Part shown: positions 36,962 through 46,429 of the stretch, one piece after another
Layout of the letters: each line of letters begins with the position of its first letter
Position numbering within the stretch: the stretch's first letter is position 1
Assembly: GCA_019009955.1 (NCBI GenBank)
Contig: CM032230.1
Coordinates: 28,507,501 to 28,571,500 of the forward strand
Reading direction: 5' to 3'
Length of the DNA stretch: 64,000 bases
DNA from: Riptortus pedestris
Lineage: Eukaryota > Arthropoda > Insecta > Hemiptera > Alydidae
Made by a program: the position numbers and the translations under genes
The notes under the pieces: generated by a model
What the model was told of the DNA's origin: nothing
Database searches by the model: none
Seen by the model: only the letters and a program-made list of their open reading frames with translations

Positions 36962-37163
36962 TGTTACCGCTCTAGCGGTCGCTATTTTTCTTTTATCTTT
37001 ACCAAGCTCGATATACAATTGTTTTATGTAAAAAGAAAGTTCAAGTTCGTTAACAAAATAAATGGGAGGGGGGGGGTTAGAGAGACAGAATTTTGACTAG
37101 TGAGTTATCCCAGCAAGTGGGAAATCTGCTTAGTTTACGCAGCCCCTGCGTGAAGTACTTTTT
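36909..37163 (+). mobile_element. HINE-like element, 3' half
   Basis: (TA)n core, then TTACCGCTCTAGCGGTCGC, the AAAGAAAGTTCAAGTTCGTT block and, after an internal deletion, an intact 3' end: GTGGGAAATCTGCTTAGTTT, hairpin ACGCAGCCCCTGCGT. No left half is present upstream. Confidence 0.85.
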
Positions 37164-37326
37164 TGATTTCAGCCTTTTGTATACTCATCCTATTTTCACT
37201 TTAAGCACCTCAGTCATTGAATCTTTTTTGTCCAGCTTAAATTTTAGTAACAGTGAATATCGGCTTCTGGTTAAAGGAGATGTAAAGGTGGTGAAATGAG
37301 ATTTTCAGAGTGTCATATTGCAGAGC

Positions 37327-37366
37327 GTGGGAAATCCGCTTAGTTTACGCAGTTACTGTGTGACGT
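37327..37366 (+). mobile_element. HINE-like element, isolated 3' terminus
   Basis: CGTGGGAAATCCGCTTAGTT followed by a mutated hairpin (ACGCAGTTACTGTGT). Its position about 160 bp after another copy's end suggests a tandem or nested partner. Confidence 0.7.
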
Positions 37367-37679
37367 CACTTCATACACCCTGCTAATTCTTGTCCCTTTT
37401 CAACTTCCGCCCGTAGGGATAACTAAACCAGGCCTCGTACAGACAGCTTTGATTGAATCACATTATTTGGTTAGTCCGGATTAAGGGCGGCTAGTGAATG
37501 ATTTAATCCGGGAAATGGTCCTGCCAGCCTCATTGATGAGAAGGCAATCTGTCCCTTAATGTCCAAGTAATCAAATTTGCTCCTGTCGGTCACTTGCACA
37601 AACGTTTCGCTCTCTAATACCTCTTCGGGGTACTAACTCCACTTTCAACCTAGTGGGCAAAATAATGTTTTTTTTTTTA

Positions 37680-37835
37680 AGCTGATTTCTCTTAAGGGAA
37701 ATCAGCTATTGAGGTTATACTCGTGATGGGATTACCAAAAAAAATATTCTTCAAATGTCCATCGATCTTTCTTAGGAGATGATGAAAATGAGGCTCAGTC
37801 AAAAAATAAAATATATTTATACATATATTTGTCTT
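37680..37835 (+). mobile_element. HINE-like element, 5' half
   Basis: Starts AGCTGATTTCTCTTAAGGGA and continues with the left-half blocks through ATGATGAAAATGAGGC to a decayed AT-rich core near 37810. Confidence 0.8.
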
Positions 37836-38004
37836 TTCAATATGGATGTGCAAGAGGATATACACCATATATTCATCTGTTGCCAAATTTACTTCGCTTT
37901 AAGGAGCAAACTCATGAACAATATTATCTCTGGAGTATGCTGGATGGTAGAGCAACCAATTGATAAGGATCAATAAAAAGGCCTTGTCCTCTACTGATTT
38001 TTAA

Positions 38005-38062
38005 TATTATGCAGAGTGCACTTTTGGAGCTCCATCAGTGCCTGCTGACAAACAAAACCTTG
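38005..38062 (-). ncRNA. degenerate hammerhead motif, minus copy of Penelope element
   Basis: Mate of the motif at 39614-39683. It keeps the stem III palindrome GTGCAC and the flanks, but the core reads CTGATGG and CAAAA in place of CTGANGA and GAAA, and the stem II loop is deleted. Probably inactive. Confidence 0.5.
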
Positions 38063-38574
38063 AGTCAATTTAGCAATCATAGCTTGGCCAAAAACAAAAA
38101 CAAACCAAAATAAAGAGTAAAAACAATAAAAAATTTGATAACTAGTCAACTAATAAAAATTAAAGAAGTAAACAACGATAAGCGTATGTCAAAAACGTAA
38201 AACTATAAATAAAATTAAAAAACAACACAGATTACGGATAGGAAAACATATCACAGTGGGTGTGAAACTCTGGAAAGCACGTCACAGGAACTGTAAAAGA
38301 CATCTAAAAAATAAAAAATGAAGCACCCCATACAAATAATAGAGAAGAGATGTAGGAGGTACTTGATTATAGCTGAGTAGTCTGGACCACGACCTCCGGG
38401 CGACTGAACCTCTGTCCCCGTAGAGAAGCCAGGGCCCCGTCACTGACATGTCGAAGCCTTGCCGCCTCTTCCTTTTTATTAATATTACGATCTCCATTCG
38501 CCAGTCTGTCCAGCCTTATATGCAGCCCCTATTTAATCTTTTCCCTTTCTTTTCCTCGTACAACAATTGATATT

Positions 38575-39265
38575 TTATGGTGGACATGTCATGGCCCTCT
38601 TTCTTGGCGTGTGCGGACAATTCAGTGTTACGAGTGATGTCCTTATCTTTCTACCACTTTGCCACAAATAAGAGGCATCACATCCCGTGCACGAGATCCT
38701 ATACACGCCAGATCTATCCAGGGGGTCCACATAGTCCTTAACACGGGGCAAACAATTTTTCAAGGGCCACTTGCTCCTGTAGGCAGTAGCCATTCCAATT
38801 TTCTTCAACCTGGATCCTATCTTATCTGAAACAGGACCCAAGTACGGGATGGAGACAGGGAACGACTTATTTTTCTTTTTGGCTCGCTCTTCCTCCGTGG
38901 CATCCTCCAGCTCCTTCGCCAACTTCCTCTTCAATAGGCGTTGGATAAGCCTATCCACCAACTGTTCCTCGTACCCGTTAGCTTTCGCAATATGCTTAAT
39001 GCAGACCACTTCCTTGGCGTAATTTTCTTGGGCTAGTGGAATACTAATTAGCCTCTCCACTAGATACAGCAATCCCGCCATTTTGTATCTTGGGTGATGA
39101 ATCGGCAGATATTAATACGTCGGTGGATGAGGCCTTCCTGTAGATACCGAATTTATGACCCCCTCCATCTCTCTCTATCTCCAGATCTAGGTAGCATAGC
39201 TTCTTAGCTTTTTCGTTCTCCAAGGTGAATTTAATTGTCTCATGGCAGCCATTTAGGTAGGAAAG
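38575..39265 (-). pseudogene. Penelope-like RT C-terminus plus GIY-YIG domain
   Basis: From 39265 the first frame gives LLSYLNGCHETIKFTLENEK, LCYLDLEIERDGGGHKFGIY and RKASSTDV, the thumb-side end of Penelope RTs. A frameshift at about 39095 leads into an open 168-codon frame (to 38575) with HHPRYKMAGLLYLVERLIS, SIPYLGPVSDKIGSRLKKIG, and a GIY-YIG region: SGVYRISCTGC (GVY for GIY) and ASYLWQSGRKIRT, where the YIG glycine is replaced by Trp. The catalytic RT palm is missing because the copy is truncated at the head-to-head junction. Clearly a non-functional remnant. Confidence 0.88.
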
Positions 39266-39613
39266 CAGAGGGCCATGACATGTCCACCATAAAATATCAA
39301 TCTCTGTACGAGGAAAAGAAGGGGAAAAGAATAAATACGGCTGAGGGGCTGCTTATAAGGCTGGACAGACAGGCGAATGGAGATCGGAATATTAATAAAA
39401 AAGAATAGGCGGCTAGCCTTCGACATGTTAGTGGCGGGGCCTTGCCGTCTCTGTTGTTTTTTAGGTTTTTAATTTTATTTATAGTTTTAAGTTATTGACA
39501 TACGCTTATCGTTGTTTACTTCTTTAATTTTTTTTTAGTTATCAAATTTTCTATTGTTTTTACTCTTTATTTTTGTTTTTGGCCATGCTATGATTTTAAA
39601 TTGACTCAAGGTT

Positions 39614-39683
39614 TTGTTTGTCAGCAGGCACTGACGATGGAGCGTTGACTCCGAAAGTGCACTCTGCATAATATTACAAATCA
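39614..39683 (+). ncRNA. hammerhead ribozyme motif (type I) in Penelope 3' region
   Basis: Core CTGACGA at 39631-39637 and GAAA at 39653-39656. Stem II is GGAG/CTCC (39639-39642 with 39649-39652), with one extra T between core and stem. Stem III is the self-complementary AGTGCACT (39656-39663), followed by C39664, the expected cleavage site. Stem I is GCA/TGC, with an outer TTTGT/ACAAA helix beyond an internal loop. Minimal type I hammerheads with tiny or palindromic stem III, acting as dimers, are known from Penelope-like elements. The extra T makes activity uncertain. Confidence 0.65.
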
Positions 39684-39980
39684 GTAGAGGACAAGGCCTT
39701 TTTATTGATCCTTATCATGAACAATATTGTTCTTTTAGATAAGGATAGCTGGTTCTATGATCCAGCACACACACATCCTTGGGGTAGTACATCATACTTC
39801 CCAAGGATGCAAGTACATCGTTCTCTTCATGGTTAATAATTCTGTTCCACATCCAAGTTTACCTTTCTAAATAAAGAAAAGACCATGTCAAAAATATACT
39901 AATTTTAATGGTTGAAAACTTATTAAAGTCCATTTTCTTCCCTAATCACCTATCATATTCATTAAAGGAAATTATCTTTT

Positions 39981-40102
39981 AGCAGATTTCCCTTAAGGGA
40001 AATCAGCTATTGAGGTTGTACTCATGACGGAATTTTCGAAATATTTCTTCAAATGTCCATCGATCCTACCTAGTAGATGACGAAAATGAGGACCGTTCAA
40101 AA

Positions 40103-40176
<74 letters not shown>

Positions 40177-40196
40177 CTGTTTACCGCTCTAGTCTC
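39981..40196 (+). mobile_element. HINE-like element, 5' half ending in C-rich tract
   Basis: Well-preserved left half with AGCAGATTTCCCTTAAGGGA, the CCATCGATCCTACC and GATGACGAAAATGAGG blocks, a (TA)n core (40105-40172), and then TTTGTCTGTTTACCGCTCTA, where the right half should continue with GCGGTCGC. Instead the sequence changes into poly-C. Confidence 0.88.
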
Positions 40197-40700
40197 CCCC
40201 CCACCCCCCCCCCCCCCCACCCCCCCCCCCCCCCACCCCCCCCCCCCCCCACCCCCCCCCCCCCCCACCCCCCCCCCCCCCCACCCCCCCCCCCCCCCAC
40301 CCCCCCCCCCCCCCACCCCCCCCCCCCCCCACCCCCCCCCCCCCCCACCCCCCCCCCCCCCCACCCCCCCCCCCCCCCACCCCCCCCCCCCCCCACCCCC
40401 CCCCCCCCCCACCCCCCCCCCCCCCCACCCCCCCCCCCCCCCACCCCCCCCCCCCCCCACCCCCCCCCCCCCCCACCCCCCCCCCCCCCCCCCCCCCCCA
40501 CCGCCCCCACCCGCCCACCCCCTCCCCCCCCCCCCCCCCCACCCCCCCCCCCCCGCACCCCCGCCCCCCCCCCCGCACCCCCCCCCCCACCCCCCCCCCC
40601 CCCCCCCCCCCCCCCCCCACACCCCCCCGCCCCCCCACCTCGCCCCACCCCCCCACCCCCCGCCCCCCCCGCCGCCCCCCCCCCCCCACCCCCCCCCCCA
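40196..40700. repeat. C15A 16-bp minisatellite and degenerate C-rich tract
   Basis: From 40203 to about 40475 single A residues occur every 16 bp (40203, 40219, 40235, 40251, 40267 and so on), separated by runs of 15 C. From about 40490 the tract becomes irregular, with G and T interruptions. The minus strand is a G-run array able to form G-quadruplexes. Long Gly-rich and Pro-rich frames through it are artefacts. Confidence 0.95.
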
Positions 40701-40704
40701 GCAC

Positions 40705-41166
40705 TTTTTGAGCGTATTTCGATCGGCAGTTCAAAGTTCACTCCGGGATTAGCCCTATAAAAGGACCCTCTTACGGAGGATTAAAGTCAGTCATATTCGG
40801 CATCCTCTGGAGGGGAGACCCTGGTTCACGAGCGAGATTTAATCCTTAAGCTTGTTCCAGCCTGCCTAGTCTACTCTATCTCTCACGGCTAAGTCAGCAC
40901 TTCTATTACACAGCTAAGTCTTTCTATTGTAATATAGACTAAGTATTATTAAGTGTCCCCCATTATATTTATAAAGGTGCCTTTTCATTTTAATTATTAA
41001 TATTTATAATTGGTGAATATTTTTATTATAAATAAATTTATATATTTGAATTTGGACTCGAGTCGATTGTTGGTGGCCCTTCCTAAATTCTTGTTAGTGG
41101 TTTGGTTGCGGGATTTTTTATATATTTCAGCTTCCACTGCTTATCGCCGCAGCCAGATCGCAACAG
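40705..41166 (+). mobile_element. possible solo LTR
   Basis: A compositionally distinct segment has a TATA box (CCCTATAAAAGGACC at 40751), a downstream AGTCAGTCAT initiator-like site, an AATAAA at 41031, and a terminal GATCGCAACA. This arrangement resembles an LTR with promoter and polyadenylation signal. Neither a matching target duplication nor an adjoining primer-binding site or polypurine tract was found, so a gene promoter cannot be excluded. Confidence 0.35.
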
Positions 41167-41440
41167 TTTGGACAAAATAATACTACGTAATACGTTTATT
41201 ATTTTTGAAACACCCTGTGTTTCAGGGAATACTTAACTTCTTCTTGCAATGAGGAAAACATAGATAAATGTTCTGTATATTGACAGAGTTGACAAATTGA
41301 ATATTACTTATTTTCCACTGTATAAATGTTTGTCAATCTGTTAAATGTTCTTTATTCTTTAATCACTGTAAACTACGTGTATGTAATATTCCGACTTATG
41401 CAAATAAAATGAATAGGTGATAATGAAATTTGATACTCAC

Positions 41441-41633
41441 TTGAAATATATGAATATGAATAAAGCCAAGGAGAGGGATATGAGAGAGAGGGCATATCCG
41501 ACGGAGTATATGATAGTGGTTATCTCTATCTCCTCCTGTGGTATGGGAGGGATGATGGGTTTCTCCTGGCATTCGTTGTAAGAGGTATAGTTATACCAGA
41601 TACCACCTTCCAGGCAGGCTCTTGTAGCGTTCT
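41441..41633 (-). CDS. internal exon of a class B GPCR, DH44/CRF-receptor-like
   Basis: A 193-nt exon between a good acceptor (pyrimidine-rich ...TTGCTGTTTCAG, 41634 upward) and a strong donor GTGAGT (41440 downward), open in one phase with split codons at both ends. It encodes the last part of the extracellular hormone-binding domain, with NATRAC, a GGIW motif, an N-glycosylation NYT and the final Cys (YNECQ), a short linker, and the first transmembrane segment IIYSVGYALSLISLSLALFI followed by FIYFK. The order C-x-x-G-x-W ... YxxC ... IIYxxGYxLS is that of secretin-family receptors; the resemblance is closest to arthropod diuretic hormone 44 (CRF-like) receptors from memory. GC content is higher than in its surroundings. 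The neighbouring exons were not found in the window. Confidence 0.72.
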
Positions 41634-41818
41634 CTGAAACAGCAATACATAAACACAATGCAATTATTGAAGAAAAGGTACAATTATTGAATAATACAAT
41701 ACATTACATGTTTACGTTTTAATTAGGCAATCAAAAATGGAGTTCCCTTTGTTGTGATATGCATTCATAAATGCCACTTTAGGGATGGATTGACTTAGCA
41801 GAGAAGATTTTCAACGGA

Positions 41819-42264
41819 TCGATCACACACACCTGACACATAGACACTAAATATCAAGGACTGATAACCCTATATGCAAATACTGCATCAAACACCTAAC
41901 AACGAAACACATACTGACAGATTGCGTCTAACGACAAAACCTTCACATACCCCATGATATGACAGAACTATTGACTGGAGCCAATATATTATAAAAATAT
42001 TAACATATCTAAAACTTATAAACATTTACAAATACATATAGTATAAAATACAATAGGTCTAAAGTACACTTAAAAAGATTTAAAAGGGATAACGTTTATT
42101 ATATTCATTTTGACAAAGTACCGTTATGAGAAACACTCAGATATTTAAGGAATATTTTCCATAATATATAAATAAAGTACAACCAAGGTGTACATGAAGG
42201 AATAAATATATTATTCTAACACTCTTGCCAATCGATTTGGGGCACAAAACAAATAAAAAAAAAT
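41819..42264 (+). pseudogene. 5'-truncated LINE insertion with 12-bp target duplication
   Basis: Flanked by ATTTTCAACGGA at 41807-41818 and 42265-42276. It starts in the C-terminal zinc-binding region of a LINE ORF2 (ICKYCIKHLTTKHILTDC, a CCHC-type arrangement), continues with decayed text parallel to the 25370-25725 copy, and ends AAACAAATAAAAAAAAAT. Same family as that copy. It lies in the intron upstream of the receptor exon, antisense to the gene. Confidence 0.85.
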
Positions 42265-42279
42265 ATTTTCAACGGAAAG

Positions 42280-42375
42280 GTAGCGTTCTCTGAAACAGCA
42301 ATACATAAACATAATGCAATTATTGAAGAAAAGGTACAATTATTGAATAATACAATACATTACATGTTTACGTTT
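42280..42375. repeat. duplicated intron/exon-boundary segment
   Basis: 96 bp nearly identical (one substitution) to 41624-41719, in direct orientation. The copied segment spans the receptor exon's splice acceptor with its first 10 exonic bases and about 86 bp of upstream intron. It lies 3 bp beyond the right target duplication of the LINE insertion, so it is outside the LINE. Confidence 0.9.
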
Positions 42376-42715
42376 ATGAATTGACTGGAAGAAATAAAAT
42401 CAATAAATATTACAAGGTAAGGAGTAAGGAAGTTATTTAACGAAGAAAAATCAGCTTATTCCTTCTTATTCTAAATTATGACGCGAAATAATCGAGTTCA
42501 AGGTTTATGTGTAAATGATCGATCTGTAGCCAGCTGACTTAACCTACTTTGGGAATCTAAGTATCAACGACCTCCCCATTGAGGAAGGGACAGTAGAAAC
42601 GAACGTGAGAGGTAACGAGCACTTCAGAAATATAAGTAGCAATCTGTAATTAGATTTAATAAATATACTTAAGTAATAAATAGGGACTTACATATTAATA
42701 AGTTCGTATCGTTTT

Positions 42716-42833
42716 AGCAGATTTCCCTTAAGGGATATCAGCTATTGAGGTCGTACTCATGACGCGAGTTTCGAAAAATTTATTAAAATATCCATCGATC
42801 CTACCCAGGAGATGACGAAAATGTGGTCCGTTC

Positions 42834-42888
<55 letters not shown>

Positions 42889-43366
42889 TGTCTGTTAACG
42901 CTCTAGCGGTCGCAATTTTTGTTTGATCGTTAGCAAACTCGGAATTTAATCGTTTTATGTAAAAAGGAAGATCAAGTTCGTTAATGGCTGAAATCGGACA
43001 AGTGGGAGGGGGTGGGGGGGTTTAGAGGGGGATTTTCGGAAAATTCAAAATATCTCCGTTATTATGCGTCGGATCGAAAAATTGTATAGAATCAATCTTA
43101 TTGCAAATTAAATGTACTATAAATATTGTTCTATACAATTATTCTGTATCTTGAATATTAACCGAGATATTTGCATTGGTCGGCAGGAGTGAGCTGTTTG
43201 GTACTTTCCGAAGAGAGCTCTGGCGGCCGTTTTCGTAACTATTTGTCCCTCGTGTATAAGTTTAGTGATCCCTTACTACTTACTACACTTGTTTTTGGGC
43301 AGATTTCTCTATTGTAAAACTTCACGTGGGAAATCTGCTTAGTTTACGCAGCCCCTGCGTGACGGA
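42716..43366 (+). mobile_element. HINE-like element, reference full-length copy
   Basis: 651 bp. Order: AGCAGATTTCCCTTAAGGGA (5' palindrome, one mutation), left-half block, (TA)n core at 42838-42888, TTTGTCTGTTAACGCTCTAG, right-half block with CAAGTTCGTTAATGGCTG and CTCCGTTATTATGCGTCGGA, then GTGGGAAATCTGCTTAGTTT, the hairpin ACGCAGCCCCTGCGT and GACGGAC before TTTT. The GCAGATTTCCC near the start is the inverse of GGGAAATCTGC near the end. No ORF. The structure parallels Helentron-associated HINE/DINE-1 elements. Confidence 0.88.
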
Positions 43367-43874
43367 CTTTTATTACTGGTGATCTCAATAAAAATTTCAG
43401 ATTATTGTAAATATTTTTAATCAATTATATATGACCAATTTTGATCTATTACAGGTCGCTGACTCACAGGTAATTGTTTATTACCGTCCTCCCAGAACGT
43501 CTCAGATTTTGCGCCATGATCTCCTCCATGCCTATTTTACAGTCCTCATAGATAATTAAAGTGTTTCTCGTTAACACAGTTTTGAGGGGCCCGAAATAGG
43601 TGGGGGGGGGATCTGTTGGGTGAGATCTAGTGAATAGGGTGGGTGGGGGATCACATCTCTGCCAAACTCCAATATTTTCAGCCTGGTCGGCAAAGACACG
43701 TGAGAACGAGCGTTATCGTGATGAAAAACTATGCCTTAGTTTAATTTTTCCATTTCCAGCAAGCATACGACATAAAGATAAGGAATCTTGGATTGAAACT
43801 GATGCATAAAAGCACCTTAACTAATCCATTTTTAGAATATGTATAAATTATTGACTAAGGAAACGTGATTTTAT

Positions 43875-44101
43875 TTATTGTTATTATTACGTCCACTTTA
43901 TGCGTCAATGGCTAATCGGGACGGGTTATCTACAGGTTACCACCCTCTTCTAGCCAGGGTGGTCCTAAGGAGTTTATTAAATAAGTCCGTCACTAATAAA
44001 TTTCTACTGCCCAGGGCGGGAATCGAACCTGCCACTCTAGGTTTGCCAGATAAAGCGAGATTAAGACCAACACCTTTACTCGCACGGCCAACCTGAGCCC
44101 C
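43875..44101 (-). mobile_element. tRNA-derived SINE, full length with target duplication
   Basis: Complete minus-strand copy: tail, CCAGGGTGG block, B box GGGAATCGAACCTGCC and head CGCACGGCCAACCTGAGCCC. Flanked by AACGTGATTTTAT (43862-43874) and AACGTCATTTTAT (44102-44114), a 13-bp duplication with one mismatch. Confidence 0.9.
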
Positions 44102-44114
44102 AACGTCATTTTAT

Positions 44115-44825
44115 AAACACAGAGAGGAATAAATTGAAATATTGATGAGAGGTACGAACTTATTTTACAACTCAATAATCTGCAAGGAAATATTGTTATA
44201 GTGGTTGTTGTTATGGTAAACAATTCTTTTCCATGTTTGAATTTATTAAACTTGGTAACTGGTACCTAACTTCGATAGGTCATACCACTATCATTGAACC
44301 TTTCAATTATTCAACGCTTTTGGAAGGTTGCAAAAGTTTAAATTGTATCCCTTCCTCCATTGTCCTAATTATTAATTAATCATAAATGCCAGTTTCCCCT
44401 TAAATATATTTAATAGGTTATTTAATTAAATACGAAAATTCATTGAACATACACTATTAGTATTTAGAAGATAATGTAATGAGAATCGCTAATATAATTT
44501 AGTATAAACATGACTGATATATTAAATGAGTGGTAAGTTGGTTGGAGCTTCTTTTGAGGAACTGCCTGCTAAAAGCTGCTAACCTTACATCATAGCGAGC
44601 TATTTTAGCTTCTTCTTACGGTTACAAATACTTTAATTTCTGTTTCTATGTATACAACAATTTATATTCTACCACTGGGAGGACTCGAACTCAGGAGAAA
44701 TTATTTTATTTGTAATAGGATAAATGATAAAACTCCCAGTTTATACACAGGTTTCTGACAGTCGTATTATGGCAGGAATGCACAGATAAAGTTATAATCA
44801 CAGCCCTAGCCTTCCCGATTTAATA
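44115..44825. other. interval without recognisable gene
   Basis: Unassigned AT-rich sequence up to the satellite. Confidence 0.4.
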
Positions 44826-44829
44826 ATGG

Positions 44830-46174
44830 TTTATTGTGATTTGATGCTTATGTTTTTAGTAATCTAGTGTTATATTTATAATTGTGAATTTATTGTGATT
44901 TGATGCTTATGTTTTTAGTAATCTAGTGTTATATTTATAATTGTGAATTTATTGTGGTTTATTGTGATTTGATGCTTATGTTTTTAGTAATCTAGTGTTA
45001 TATTTATAATTGTGAATTTATTGTGGTTTATTGTGATTTGATGCTTATGTTTTTAGTAATCTAGTGTTATATTTATAATTGTGAATTTATTGTGGTTTAT
45101 TGTGATTTGATGCTTATGTTTTTAGTAATCTAGTGTTATATTTATAATTGTGAATTTATTGTGGTTTATTGTGATTTGATACTTATGTTTTTAGTAATCT
45201 AGTGTTATATTTATAATTGTGAATTTATTGTGATTTGATGCTTATGTTTTTAGTAATCTAGTGTTATATTTATAATTGTGAATTTATTGTGGTTTATTGT
45301 GATTTGATGCTTATGTTTTTAGTAATCTAGTGTTATATTTATAATTGTGAATTTATTGTGGTTTATTGTGATTTGATGCTTATGTTTTTAGTAATCTAGT
45401 GTTATATTTATAATTGTGAATTTATTGTGGTTTATTGTGATTTGATGCTTATGTTTTTAGTAATCTAGTGTTATATTTATAATTGTGAATTTATTGTGGT
45501 TTATTGTGATTTGATGCTTATGTTTTTAGTAATCTAGTGTTATATTTATAATTGTGAATTTATTGTGGTTTATTGTGATTTGATGCTTATGTTTTTAGAA
45601 ATCTAGTGTTATATTTATAATTGTGAATTTATTGTGGTTTATTGTGATTTGATGCTTATGTTTTTAGTAATCTAGTGTTATATTTATAATTGTGAATTTA
45701 TTGTGGTTTATTGTGATTTGATGCGTATGTTTTTAGTAATCTAGTGTTATATTTATAATTGTGAATTTATTGTGGTTTATTGTGATTTGATGCTTATGTT
45801 TTTAGTAATCTAGTGTTATATTTATAATTGTGAATTTATTGTGGTTTATTGTGATTTGATGCTTATGTTTTTAGTAATCTAGTGTTATATTTATAATGGT
45901 GAATTTATTGTGGTTTATTGTGATTTGATGCTTATGTTTTTAGTAATCTAGTGTTATATTTATAATTGTGAATTTATTGTGGTTTGATGCTTATGTTTTT
46001 AGTAATCTAGTGTTATATTTATAATTGTGAATTTATTGTGGTTTATTGTGATTTGATGCTTATGTTTTTAGTAATCTAGTGTTATATTTATAATTGTGAA
46101 TTTATTGTGGTTTATTGTGATTTGATGCTTATGTTTTTAGTAATCTAGTGTTATATTTATAATTGTGAATTTAT
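44830..46174. repeat. 69-bp satellite array, about 20 units
   Basis: Unit starts TTTATTGTGGTTTATTGTGA and contains TTTGATGCTTATGTTTTTAG and ATCTAGTGTTATATTTATAA. Three units (first, second and the one near 45227) are about 59 bp because they have one TTTATTGTG block instead of two, and the unit near 45975 is shortened differently. Only scattered single substitutions separate units (45181, 45599, 45725, 45897), indicating recent amplification. Confidence 0.97.
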
Positions 46175-46429
46175 GAAATTCTCATAAAAATTGTTTAAAA
46201 GGAGGGAAGTAAATTTAAAAAAAATAATAAAAAAAAGTCTCATATAAATGAGGGTTACATTATTATTGTTATTAGAGGGTTTTCTTATTATTATTATTTC
46301 CTACGTTATTTTATTTTTCAACATTTTAATAAGCAGATTCAATTTTGGAAAATTTATTTTGATATTTTATGTCTTTTAGAACAAAAGTGGAAGTAATATA
46401 ATATTGGGTAGAGGAGTTGCAATGTGAGC

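Larger units (their letters stand above)
37926..39715 (-). mobile_element. Penelope-like retroelement, head-to-head composite
   Basis: Bounded by a perfect 13-bp target duplication, CATGAACAATATT, at 37913-37925 and 39716-39728. A minus-strand copy runs from the junction near 39266 down to 37926 (C-terminal RT, GIY-YIG, 3' region). From the same junction a plus-strand copy of only the 3' part runs to 39715, so 37930-38605 and 39267-39712 are inverted repeats. Both ends carry the same terminal motif (CTTTTTATTGATCCTTATCA). Inverted partial copies sharing one target duplication are typical of Penelope-like elements. Confidence 0.88.

Noticed and set aside
39993..40760. Gly-rich and Pro-rich frames up to 227 codons
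   Set aside because: Translation of the C15A/C-rich tract and adjacent (TA)n; not genes.
43878..44096. Frame with the text RAGIEPATLGL
   Set aside because: Typical spurious translation of a tRNA-like SINE head and B box; the SINE explains it.
44830..46174. CRISPR-like array
   Set aside because: Units are contiguous and uniform without unique spacers; it is a satellite in a eukaryotic genome.
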